A stretch of DNA of 27,500 nucleotides, taken from Bigelowiella natans CCMP2755. Taxonomy: Eukaryota > Cercozoa > Chlorarachniophyceae. Location: contig ADNK01000534.1 in assembly GCA_000320545.1 (NCBI GenBank), positions 1 to 27,500 on the forward strand, given 5' to 3'. Made by a program: the position numbers and the translations under genes. Below the pieces are notes generated by a model. The model ran no database searches. It saw nothing but the letters and a program-made list of their open reading frames with translations, and was not told where the DNA came from. Every line of letters begins with the position of its first letter. Position 1 is the stretch's first letter. Shown here piece by piece: positions 1-9,800 of the stretch.

Positions 1-1107
1 CACGTCGGTACCTTCCCTGTCCTTGTACCAGTCTCGCTGCGGCTTAATAGCGTTAATGTTTCCTATGCCAGGTACCTTAGGGCTGGTAAACTTGCGGTCC
101 TGCTCCTGCTCGCGTAGGGATATAGCCTGCACTGCTGCCTCCATCGTGGTGTAGCCTTTCTCCGTAACGTAAGTGGATTCCTTTATCTTTAACTTGAACT
201 CTTCAAACCTTGCCTGATCATCACCTGTGTTGTAATTAAAATCATGTAGTTCGTCGATCATATCCTGGAAGCGCGTGGCAAAGTCTCTAACAGGTTCTCT
301 CTCATGCTGCATCATTGCTCTGTATTTTCTAATAGCCTGGGGTAGGGAGTTAGCATCCTGTTCATTTACAAAAGCCTTCATTATCGCCTCAACGTCTCGT
401 AGCCCACTAACTGTAGTGTGTATTTTCTCTAGCTGCCTGATCCGGGTCCTGCCTGTCTCGTAAAGGTCCATGGCTTGCTTTATTATAGCTAGCCATTTGA
501 GCTTGTCGTTTTCGGTGGGGTTAGGGGTAAAGTCGCAGAGTATACTCCTAGCGTTCTTCCACCACCTCCTTGCCTCACCTCTTTTCCCGTTGTATTTCGT
601 TATCATAACCGGTGCTGTTTTAACAGACATGAACTGGGTGTTCCGCTGTACCGGCTGCTGCTGCTTGACGGTGCTCTGGGTCGTCCCCCGCGAGGCGCCC
701 AGACCCCCGTCGTTCCTAAACAAAGCTGCCCACTCTGGAGGTAAGTCTGCTTCGTAATCCATGATGTCCTGCATGATAGCTGCCCAAACATCATGTGTCT
801 GATACTTGTATTCTATCGATACTTTCAGTTTGGCGTAGTTGCTCGCCCTGGGTCGCAAGGCTCGTAATGCCATTACGACCTTCTTGCTTTCGGCGGCCAC
901 GTCCTCGTCGTCCGCCTCGTAGAAGTTCTCCAGTGCCTCTGCTGCTGCATCTGCTTTCTTAATCCCGGGTGCTGGTCCCGGCGGTGCCTGTGGAGGTGTT
1001 CCTCCTCCTTCCTTAGCGTCCGTATCGCCCTTCCTTTCCTGTTTCTGCTCGTGCCCTTGCACGGCCTGCGAGCCAAAGTCCTGCTGTTCTTCTAGCTGCT
1101 GTGACAT
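1..1107 (-). CDS. LTR-retrotransposon Gag-like polyprotein (5' part, runs off window)
   Basis: A single reading frame begins at the ATG on the complement of 1105-1107 and stays open for 369 codons to the window edge, with no stop. The first ~60 residues are Gln/Glu/Gly/Pro-rich and charged. A segment with RRWWKNARSIL and, ~90 residues later, REPVRDFATRFQDMIDEL follows; spaced aromatic residues followed by an 'R-[DE]-[FY]-x-x-RF-x-x' helix are typical of the retrotransposon Gag capsid-like domain (Retrotrans_gag type). The C-terminal visible part is charged and helical (EQEQDRKF). No CCHC knuckle, protease or reverse transcriptase is visible; these would lie beyond the left edge. Gag would form the cytoplasmic particle that packages element RNA. 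The intact frame suggests a young or constrained copy. The Gag assignment rests on pattern, not a search; a domesticated gag gene is possible. Confidence 0.68.
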   Translation of the reverse strand, partial: MSQQLEEQQDFGSQAVQGHEQKQERKGDTDAKEGGGTPPQAPPGPAPGIKKADAAAEALENFYEADDEDVAAESKKVVMALRALRPRASNYAKLKVSIEYKYQTHDVWAAIMQDIMDYEADLPPEWAALFRNDGGLGASRGTTQSTVKQQQPVQRNTQFMSVKTAPVMITKYNGKRGEARRWWKNARSILCDFTPNPTENDKLKWLAIIKQAMDLYETGRTRIRQLEKIHTTVSGLRDVEAIMKAFVNEQDANSLPQAIRKYRAMMQHEREPVRDFATRFQDMIDELHDFNYNTGDDQARFEEFKLKIKESTYVTEKGYTTMEAAVQAISLREQEQDRKFTSPKVPGIGNINAIKPQRDWYKDREGTDV

Positions 1108-1119
1108 TGTTAGTCAAAT

Positions 1120-1141
1120 CGTTTCCCGTGTGTGGAAGCCA
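1120..1141 (-). other. Candidate primer-binding site
   Basis: On the minus strand, just upstream of the gag ATG, the segment starts TGGCTTCC at 1141. Retroelement primer-binding sites begin with TGG because they pair with the CCA end of a tRNA. The position between the gag start and the candidate LTR end (CAACA, minus strand, at about 1147) is right. The matching tRNA was not identified, so this is tentative. Confidence 0.3.
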
Positions 1142-1289
1142 AAGGTTGTTGCGCGTAAGGTGTTCACAGGCCGAGGCGCTACGTGCACAAGTAGGCAGGG
1201 GGGGGGAAAGGCACGTTTGCTTCCTTTTGAAGAGTTGTGTTTATTTTTATTAAAGATTATATTTTTATTAAATCGTGCACTGCGTAATC

Positions 1290-1310
1290 ATTCGCGAAGC
1301 TTTCGCGAAT
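1290..1310. repeat. Perfect inverted repeat, 9-bp arms
   Basis: ATTCGCGAA and its reverse complement TTCGCGAAT are separated by GCT. First of four closely spaced perfect hairpins upstream of the AATAAA cluster of the retroelement leader. Confidence 0.85.
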
Positions 1311-1316
1311 GCCGCC

Positions 1317-1374
1317 GCACGTGGGGCAGCACACTTCCGGTGTGCTGCCATGAGTCCCGCCGGAACCCACGTGC
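1317..1374. repeat. Nested inverted repeats: 10-bp hairpin inside a 9-bp outer stem
   Basis: The inner arms GGCAGCACAC (1325-1334) and GTGTGCTGCC (1340-1349) are perfect, with a 5-nt loop. Outer arms GCACGTGGG (1317-1325) and CCCACGTGC (1366-1374) are also perfect complements, sharing one base with the inner stem. This could fold as a long stem with a cruciform-like branch in element RNA or DNA. Confidence 0.85.
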
Positions 1375-1415
1375 CTATGCTGTATTAATATCTACGTTAT
1401 CTATATTCTATATCC

Positions 1416-1437
1416 GCGACAACCCCTTTGTTGTCGC
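1416..1437. repeat. Perfect inverted repeat, 8-bp arms
   Basis: GCGACAAC (1416-1423) pairs with GTTGTCGC (1430-1437) across a 6-nt loop. Confidence 0.85.
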
Positions 1438-1477
1438 ACGTGACTTGTGCCCGCGTAGTGGTACGCGCTACAGACGC

Positions 1478-1493
1478 GCAGCTCCAGAGCTGC
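1478..1493. repeat. Perfect inverted repeat, 7-bp arms
   Basis: GCAGCTC and GAGCTGC flank a 2-nt spacer. It is the last of the hairpin series. The shorter arms and minimal loop make it the weakest member. Confidence 0.7.
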
Positions 1494-1730
1494 TTGGGAT
1501 TGGACGCACGAGCAAGACGTGTGGGCACGATGGCGCACACTGGCACACTTTGTGCGTGCCCAGCGCGCGCGCACGCAAGCACTCACAGCTTCCCACTCTG
1601 ATGCACACTTGTCACTTGATCATCAAATTGAAGCTGGACACGTCGCGACGTCGCGCACGACTGGATGATCGACGCTGCGCACGTGATCAGTCACACACGC
1701 TGGTGCACACATCGATGGGAAGGGCGGGAA

Positions 1731-2068
1731 TGATGAACAATGAATGATGAACAAAGCATTGATCAAATCTGCATGCGCCAGGGAAGTGGGTTGGGCACAT
1801 CTGAGACATCCCAGTGACTCGATGCCAAGAGTTCCGCCAATGTGCATCTTGGGCAATTTCACTGGACACTTTGTGGATGGTTTTTGAAGAAAACATTGAG
1901 GAATTTGAACAAAATTTGCATTTTTTTGGGTGAAATCGAAAAAAATTTCCCGGCTGACGCCGGGGCAAAACCGCCGAGCATGACACGGACCAAAACCCGG
2001 GGGAGTGAATCCCCCTTGCTTCTGCTCCCACTGCAATGAACAATGAACAATGAACAATGAACAATGAG
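1731..2068 (+). repeat. Repeat element with tandem hairpins and heptamer tail (possible non-LTR 3' end)
   Basis: Two adjacent hairpins, CCCGGC/GCCGGG (1949-1964) and GGGGGA/TCCCCC (1999-2015), are followed at 2034-2068 by five CAATGAA heptamers, the last ending G. A similar ATGAACAATGA motif recurs near 1731-1757. LINE and SINE 3' ends often combine a terminal stem-loop with a short tandem-repeat tail, so this may be a truncated non-LTR element in + orientation. No coding frame is recognisable and a 5' limit cannot be set; 1731 is the position of the first related motif only. Confidence 0.4.
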
Positions 2069-2511
2069 TATGAATTGTTCTGCTGTGTTCAACTCTGCAC
2101 TCTCCCTCTTGCGATCATTTGAACTTCAAAGTTTTCATCATGTCGCGTTGAGCCAGCGGTTTCAGAAGCTGAAAAGAAACGGCATGTAACCACATGGAAA
2201 TGAAACGCGCACAATATCTGTGGAAACCCATTGGATTTCCACGGATTTATGTGCAAAATCATTTGTCGCTGCAGTTCCAAAGAACATGTAACTGACTTGC
2301 TAACACTGGGTCGCCATTCGATCTACCAACGAATGTAGATCTGCTGTGCAATCGGTGCGAAGACTCAAGAGATTAGTATCCATTCCATTCATCCTCTTTG
2401 ATCGTGATCTGCATGAAGGTTGTGAGTCCTTTTCTAACTCCCCTCCTCCTTCTACCATTGGACTATCATTTACATGTTTTTCTTCCAAATAGAAATAGGA
2501 AAGGGACAAAT
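2069..2511. other. Upstream region of the receptor gene; no gene seen
   Basis: No coding signal was recognised apart from an in-frame extension of the receptor's first exon: an ATG at 2413 lies in the same frame as the chosen start at 2512. The core promoter could not be placed. Confidence 0.5.
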
Positions 2512-5500
2512 ATGAGGGGCGTCTCATGGCTGTTGGGATTGCTGGCGGTTACAAATATGTACCCTGGCTCTTACGGGGTAAGTCTTAGACAAAAAATTAA
2601 CTCTAGCTAGAATTTGCTGGTAGTGTCATCCAACTTGTGAGGGTGAGACCAAAACACAATATGTTCCTTGTCTTCTTCTCCTTCGCTGTCTGCCTGCCTG
2701 CCTGCCTACTGCCCGCCATTTCTCACCAAAATGCGCGCGACGCACACACACACACACACACACACATACCAGCATATGTACAAATGTGAAAATATCACTT
2801 GAATACCTCGTTGACTAATCCATATATAGGTCCAACAACTTGGGGATCTAGTCTATAATCTTGATAGCTCTTACGCGCCTCTCTTCGGCGGCACCATTAG
2901 ATATGTGACCAGTACAGTTTGCAACGATGGGCGCATATTTGCACCACCCTATGATACAGATAAAGTTCTAGTCATTGATCCCTCCCGTAATCAGTCGTAC
3001 ACCCTTGATCAGAGTTATTCTGGTTTAGAAAAGTACAGTACAAGCACACTTGCCAATGATGGGCGAATCTTTGCATTGCCCTACAAGACGAATAAGATCC
3101 TGGTGATTGATCCACGAGCCAACACTTCTTATCAGCTACCACAATTACTTGCCGGTAATAGCCAATACAGGACTTCTATCAAAACTGCAGATGGACGCAT
3201 TGTTGGTATCCCTTTTGATGCACCCAGAGTTCTAGTTGTAGATCCATCGTCCAACAGTTCATACTCTCTTACCACGCTCCTTGGTTATGGGCATACTAAG
3301 TACGAAACTGCTGTTTTGGCTAGTAACGGGATTATATATTGCGCGCCTAATGCTGACGAAAGGTTTCTAGCTATCGATACCTCCTTAAACGCTACTTACA
3401 GAATCGGCAGAAACTATAGCAATAATATCAACAAGTTTAGGACCTTGGTCAAGGCGAAAGACGGACGACTAATTTCCGTGCCGAATAATGCTGCGATTAC
3501 AAAAGTGGTTGCGGTCGATACGACGCGAAATCTTACATATTACATCGGAAGTACCCTTACGGGTTATACCAGATACAGAACCTGCCAGTTAGCAAATGAT
3601 GAGCGCATATACTGCCCCCCATTATATGTAACAAAGGTGCTGGTGGTCGATCCATCATTGAACGCTACTTCTTACTTGAACCAAGTGTATTCAGGAAATA
3701 AAAAATATTGCGCCTCGTATGTGGCGAGGGACGGGAGAATTTTCGCGGTGTGGACATTAATTCTTCCCACTACAACCCTGATGTCGTATCTTAAATCTCA
3801 TCCAATTATAATCCTAACCCTCAGGCCCCCTATAAGAGCACTCAAGTGATGGCGATCGATCCTTCTCGCAGCACTTCTTACCTATTGGGCCCTACAATCG
3901 GTTCCACCTCGGATGATGAAAAATATTATTCAGTCTTAATGGCCAACGACGGACGCTTATTTGCCCCACCTGGAAAAGGAGCAAGCAAAGTGCTAGTGAT
4001 CGACCCAAACAATGCAACGGCTTTCTACCTCCAGCCGTCCTCAACACCAACATCTACGCCCTCTGTCTCCCCAACGACAGCTCCATCTGCAACTCCGACA
4101 CAATCACCAACATCTACGCCCTCTGCCTCCCCAACATCTGCGCCCTCTGTCTCCCCAACGACAGTTCCATCTGCAACTCCGACACAATCACCAACATCTG
4201 CGCCCTCTATGTCTCCAACGACAACTCCATCTGCAACTCCGACACAATCACCAACATCTACGCCCTCTGCCTCCCCAACGACAGCTCCATCTGCAACTCC
4301 GACACAATCACCAACATCTGTGCCCTCTGCCTCCCCAACGACAGCTCCATCTGCAACTCCGACACAATCACCAACATCTACGCCCTCTGCCTCCCCAACG
4401 ACAGCTCCATCTGCAACTCCGACACAATTACCAACATCTGCGCCATCCTCCGGTCCATCTAGCTGTCCAACGACAAATCCAACGACAGCTCCATCTGCAA
4501 CTCCGACACAATCACCATCCTCCAGTCCATTAACTTGTCCAACATCTTCCCCAACGACAAATCCAACACAATCGCCATCCTCCGGTCCATCTAGCTGTCC
4601 AACATCTGGGCCCTCTACTTGTCCAACTACATGTCCAACACAATCTCCAATTATCGGTTCTAGTTCCCCAACATCTACATCTCCAACCACAGCTCCGACA
4701 CAATCACCATCCTCGAGTCCATCGACTTGTCCAACATCTGCGCCCTCTATGTCTCCAACGACAAATCCCACACAATCGCCATCCTCCGGTCCATCTAGCT
4801 GTCCAACGACAAATCCAACACAACCGCCATCCTCCGGTCCATCTAGTTGTCCAACAACAAATCCAACACAATCGCCATCCTCCGGTCCATCTAGCTGTCC
4901 AACATCTGGGCCCTCTACTTGTCCAACTACATGTCCAACACAATCTCCAATTATCGGTTCTAGTTCCCCAACATCTACATCTCCAACTACAGCTCCGACA
5001 CAATCACCATCCTCGAGTCCATCGACTTGTCCAACATCTGCGCCCTCTATGTCTCCAACGATAAATCCAACACAACCGCCATCCTCCGGTCCATCTAGCT
5101 GTCCAACGACAAATCCAACACAACCGCCATCCTCCGGTCCATCTAGCTGTCCAACATCTGGGCCCTCTACTTGTCCAACTACATGTCCAACATCTGGGCC
5201 CTCTACTTTTCCATCCACTACCCCCCTCACTCTCTCACCGACGAAATCTCCTGAAACTTCCAATCCTACCACGTCACCAATCACTCGTTGCCCCACTGTT
5301 GGCTTTGTGCCTGCGTTCATTAACCCAACGACATCCCAGGTATAGCGCCTGTGTTAATGTCAATATACTTATTACTGCCTTTACTTCCCTCTCTCTCTCT
5401 CTCTCTCCCTCTCTCTCTTTCTCTTCGCACAAACACGCAAGCACATATATGAACTTGCACAAGCATGCGTGTAGATGTGCACGCACAAGGCAGTCTAGGG

Positions 5501-6817
5501 CTGGTATATGTTCATTTTGTGCGCGCTCGCGTGTGGGTTGAGAGTGCTTCTGTATGCAATCAAGCGTCCATCGCGTAACCTCTTTAAATGAACCTTCATC
5601 AGGTTGCCACGCCACAGCTAAGCGATGGAAGCTTTGATAACAGTCTGACCTCCATAAAAATCACCTTCACTGCTCCTACAAACCAACCTTCTTGCTCACT
5701 GATGCTCACCCTGGCCTTTCTATCAACTATGGGCGAAGGGTATTATCACCCTGCTAATATGTCATTCAAAATTGACCTTTGTTTGCTAGCGCTATTATTA
5801 CACTCTGAGCACTCTCTCAATACTCTCTTATCACTCTCTTCCCCTCTACCTCTCCATTTCTTCCCCCCCCCCCCCCTCCCCCTCCTCTCTCTCTCTCACC
5901 CTATCTTAATCACACTACTGTCTGCACGAACCTAGGTACAGGTGTGTATGGACACAGTCCAACGAACTCGCTCTCCTTCTCGGAACTGGGGCGACGGTGA
6001 CTGTTGGAGATTCATTCCAGATTCAAAATCAAACCGTGTGGGATCCGACACGAACGAAGTATATGACATCGCAAACCTCCAGTGTACGCAAGCCAGAGAA
6101 TCCCTTACCTGTGTCAGCCAGCGCGACAGGTAAAACGCTGTTTGGAAAGAAAATGAAACATCAGATGACACATACTCAGACGCACATACGCATGCATGCA
6201 TAGAAGTAAGGAAGGGGGAAGGGGGGGTGTAAGAGCTGTGTATAGAGGCGAGTTGTTGCACACTCTAATGCTATGGAAGCACATATGAAAATACCCATAA
6301 ATATCTAACTCTCTTGTAGGTCCTCAACTGGTTGGAAATTGTGACCAAGTCAACATCTTAGTCTCTGCCACAGGGTCAGGGGGGCGGGCCCTCTCATACT
6401 CCTGGAGCTATTTAAATACCTCCAACACGGAGTCAGCATCTCGCATCAACAAATACCTAGGTCTCTTAGGTTCGGGCGTTTCTCGTCTCACGCTGCCATC
6501 CACGAATTTCACAGAAGATGGGCCTCAAACGTTCCAGATTACAGTAACAAATTTTCTCCTCGAGGCCACGACAATTTTCTACACCTTTGAAAAAAGGTCG
6601 AGCGTGGAGCCGCCCTTTGTTGAGATATCCTCAGGTTGTGAGCACGAATATCTCTTTCTTCCCTCGCCCTCTCTCTTTCTCTTTTTCTCTCTTTTTCTCC
6701 CTCGCTTCTTGTTGTTCCTATATCTGTCTATTTGCCCACTACGTGTGTGGTATGCGAGTGGGTAGCTGTAGCTGTTTCGTCACGCACAGATGCGTCTATG
6801 CAAGATGTGTGTATGTT

Positions 6818-6869
<52 letters not shown>

Positions 6870-9800
6870 AGAGAAAGAGAGAGAGCATGCTTTCACCTGC
6901 GCTTCTGCATTATCGTTTCGTTGTCCACACACAGGATTCCTGGTAAAGACAACATCGGACCGTCAGGTGGTGATTCGGTCAAAAATTGATCCACCGAACG
7001 GCTGCCCAGGTTCGACACGGCCCTACCACCTGTTCAAGACTGTTGCAACGTGGATACCCTGGAAATCAGGAGTATACATGATAAACGGGCAAAACTACAC
7101 AGTGGCCGAGCATCCGCCATCGTCGCAGCGATCCATTGGGGCAACGTTAGTGGTCAACCCAGGCGATATTCCTGCTAATGCTGCCCCATACGCGTGGGAC
7201 TTGCGCGTGCGAACTACTGATGAGACCGGCACAACTCCAGTGTTAGTCGGAGAAACTAACGTAACGCAGCTTCTCCAGGTTGATCGCGGCCCAGTTTCCA
7301 TCTCCATTTCTGGTGGTGCAATGCGGCAAATACCCGTAACGTCCAGCGTGACAAGACTATTCCGAATAGCTGCGACACCGACTCTCGACCCCTCCGACAC
7401 GAGTGCACCCCTAGTGTTTTCTTGGAGTATAGAAGACCTCTCATCGTCGACGTTTGTTCCGCTTGCTCTCAGCGGTGCGAATACGCCGACCGTCACCGTT
7501 TCCACTGCCTTTCTCAGTGCAGACAGGATATACAAAGTCATGGTCACTGCAACCGGGCTTCCAGATCTATCTGGCAATGCGCGTACAGCCTCTGCGTCCC
7601 AGAATCTATTCACTGTGGCACGTGATGTGCCCATAGTCAGCGCGACGATGGATGGAGGGGCGATCGGTGGATCTGGTGTCAGGAAAAACAATGCTGGCGA
7701 GCGATTAGTGCTGCGATCCAGTGGCGAGACCTCAGGATCTGAGGTCCTGAGCTATCGCTGGACGTGTGTGTCTGGTGCTATCGACCTTACCAACTCCTCA
7801 AACGTGCGGTCAGACGTTAACAGCTCGGTTCTCGTTCTCGCGCCGAATGCTTTGGCAGCGGGGAGGAGCTACGTATTTCGCGCGTCCGCCACGACACAGT
7901 TCGGGCTAACTGGTGCATCCTTGGTTGATGTAGTGATGAATCTCCCGCCATCCTCCGGCAGCTGTGTCGTGGAGCCAACCAATGGCGTTGCCCTGAGCAC
8001 TGATTTTTATATAAGCTGCATACAATGGGAAGATGAAGATCTTCCACTGAAATATAAATTTCAGAGCATGTTCACCGCTTCTTCAGGTAAGAGCTCGCAG
8101 GTAACCGATCTGTGCGATTTCCGATTGTTGGATGCCACAAATACCAAACTTCCAGCTGGAGAGTCCGGGAATGTGACCATCACAGCATTCATTGCTGACA
8201 GTCTTGGTGCGGTCACTCTCGCGCCTGCAAGTATCGTCTCACTCACTGTAGGGGCGCTTGATGTTGGGGAAAGCTTGTCCGACATTGATAAAAGGTTGGG
8301 TCAAGGCGATGTTGAATCATTCGCCGTGCTGGTGTCCGGCGCTGCAGCCATCCTTAACTCCGATAATGCTGAAGTGGTTGACAATTCCACAAGCTCGAAC
8401 AGCGGTGGTAGCAGTGGTGGTGGTGGTGGAGGAGGTGGGTCAGGAGAGTCAGCTGCCGTTACCACACAACAGAAAGTCCGGGGAAATCTGCTTGGGAAAA
8501 TAAATACTCTCGTACAGGCGGATTCAAAGGATAAGTTTGCTGTGATTAATACTCCTGTGGCCTTGATTGAAGCAGTAACATCCTCGCCTAATCCCGACGA
8601 TCTCACCTCCTCAGCGAGATCACTGGCCATGGTGATGATAAAAAACGTGACTATGAACCCACTCAACGACTTTTCGAACTCCACAGTCACATCCACGGTT
8701 ACTGCGATTGACAACATCCTGAAGAGCTCGTCCGCAACGTCCGTCGCAGTCGGATCGGACGCGAAATCAAATTTGGGAATGGAGATCGAGGCAACTGTGA
8801 CGGCCCTGGGAGCTGGCCTTGTCAAGGAGGCAGAGGAAGGTGAAGTCGCCATCGAGGTTGATGTCGGCGATGTCAACATCGTTGCTCAAAAGGTTGGCGT
8901 GGAATCTCTTGCAGGGAAAGTTTGTGAAAGCTCGGCCAATAGCGTATTCAATCTGAGCCAGAGCATAGCAATTCCATCTGGGAGTTCTAGCTCAAGGGTG
9001 TCGATGACAACCCTTCGCGAGTCTCCGTATCCTTCTCCGAGTCGGAATAGCTCAGAAAACGACCCACCCCCAGAGCTTCTCATCGCTGACATTGAAATCG
9101 GCAATCGCAATGGGAGTGTAGATTTTAATAACTCCGTGTCGAGTTCGGATCCATACATTCTGGAGATCCCGTTCAACATGACGAAGGAGCAGATGAAGAC
9201 GCGACGTCCGCGGTGTAAATACTGGGACAAGGAGTTACGAGAGTGGTCCACTAAGGGCATATCTACCGTTGGGGTGCTCGAAGATGAGAAAGGGCAACGT
9301 TTGGTATGTGCGTCCACACACCTAACTGCTTTCTCCACCTCCACCGAATTCAAAATCAGCGTCAACACAATAAGTGCGGAGGACATAACATTAGATGCGT
9401 TCTCGACGTCGAATCCCGCGTTTACTTTGTGTATTGTGATTCTCGGCATCGCGGGATTGGCTTTGATTTTTGGAGGACGTCTGGACAAACTAAGATCAAA
9501 CGGGCAGAGCTTGGAGCACTTTTGGGCCAAGTACAACGAAAATTTTCACCTCAGATTCACTGACAGGTCCGTCGGCAACTTCTTGAAGAGATTGCGCTGG
9601 GGGCTGCGAAGTAAACATCCTTGGCTTGCAGTCATATTTCACATGCCCGGAGACTTTATGAATACGGTCAAACGAGCGATTATTCTTGTTGCATTGCTGT
9701 TTAATAGCATGGCTGTGCTCATGTTACTAAGGGGCCAGGCTCAATCCATACCTTTCCTGAGCGGATCGAGTTCTGCGATGATAGTTGCTGTCATTTTCAG

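Larger units (their letters stand above)
1147..1500 (-). mobile_element. Probable LTR / leader of the gag-bearing element (right boundary unresolved)
   Basis: On the minus strand this segment lies upstream of gag and ends in CAACA at 1147, matching the TG...CA ends of LTRs. It carries three AATAAA hexamers (complement of 1240-1245, 1246-1251 and 1264-1269) about 95-120 nt before that end, where the poly(A) signal of an LTR would sit. Upstream of the hexamers is a cluster of perfect hairpins. The other LTR copy is outside the window, so neither the true LTR ends nor a target-site duplication could be tested; the right limit given here is only the end of the hairpin cluster. Confidence 0.4.

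Noticed and set aside
1130-1747. 205-codon + strand frame through the retroelement leader
   Set aside because: It crosses the hairpin cluster and poly(A) signals, is low in family-like features, and runs against the element's orientation.
4025-5320. 431-codon open frame on the minus strand opposite the stalk
   Set aside because: It is the antisense of the PTS repeat (Val/Gly/Asp-rich mirror), lies inside a well supported + strand exon, and has no independent signal.
6790-6934. Extending the last receptor exon upstream to an ATG at 6790 as a separate gene start
   Set aside because: This stretch is a GT/GA microsatellite ending in a CACACAG acceptor; upstream exons join to 6935 in phase with REJ-like sequence.
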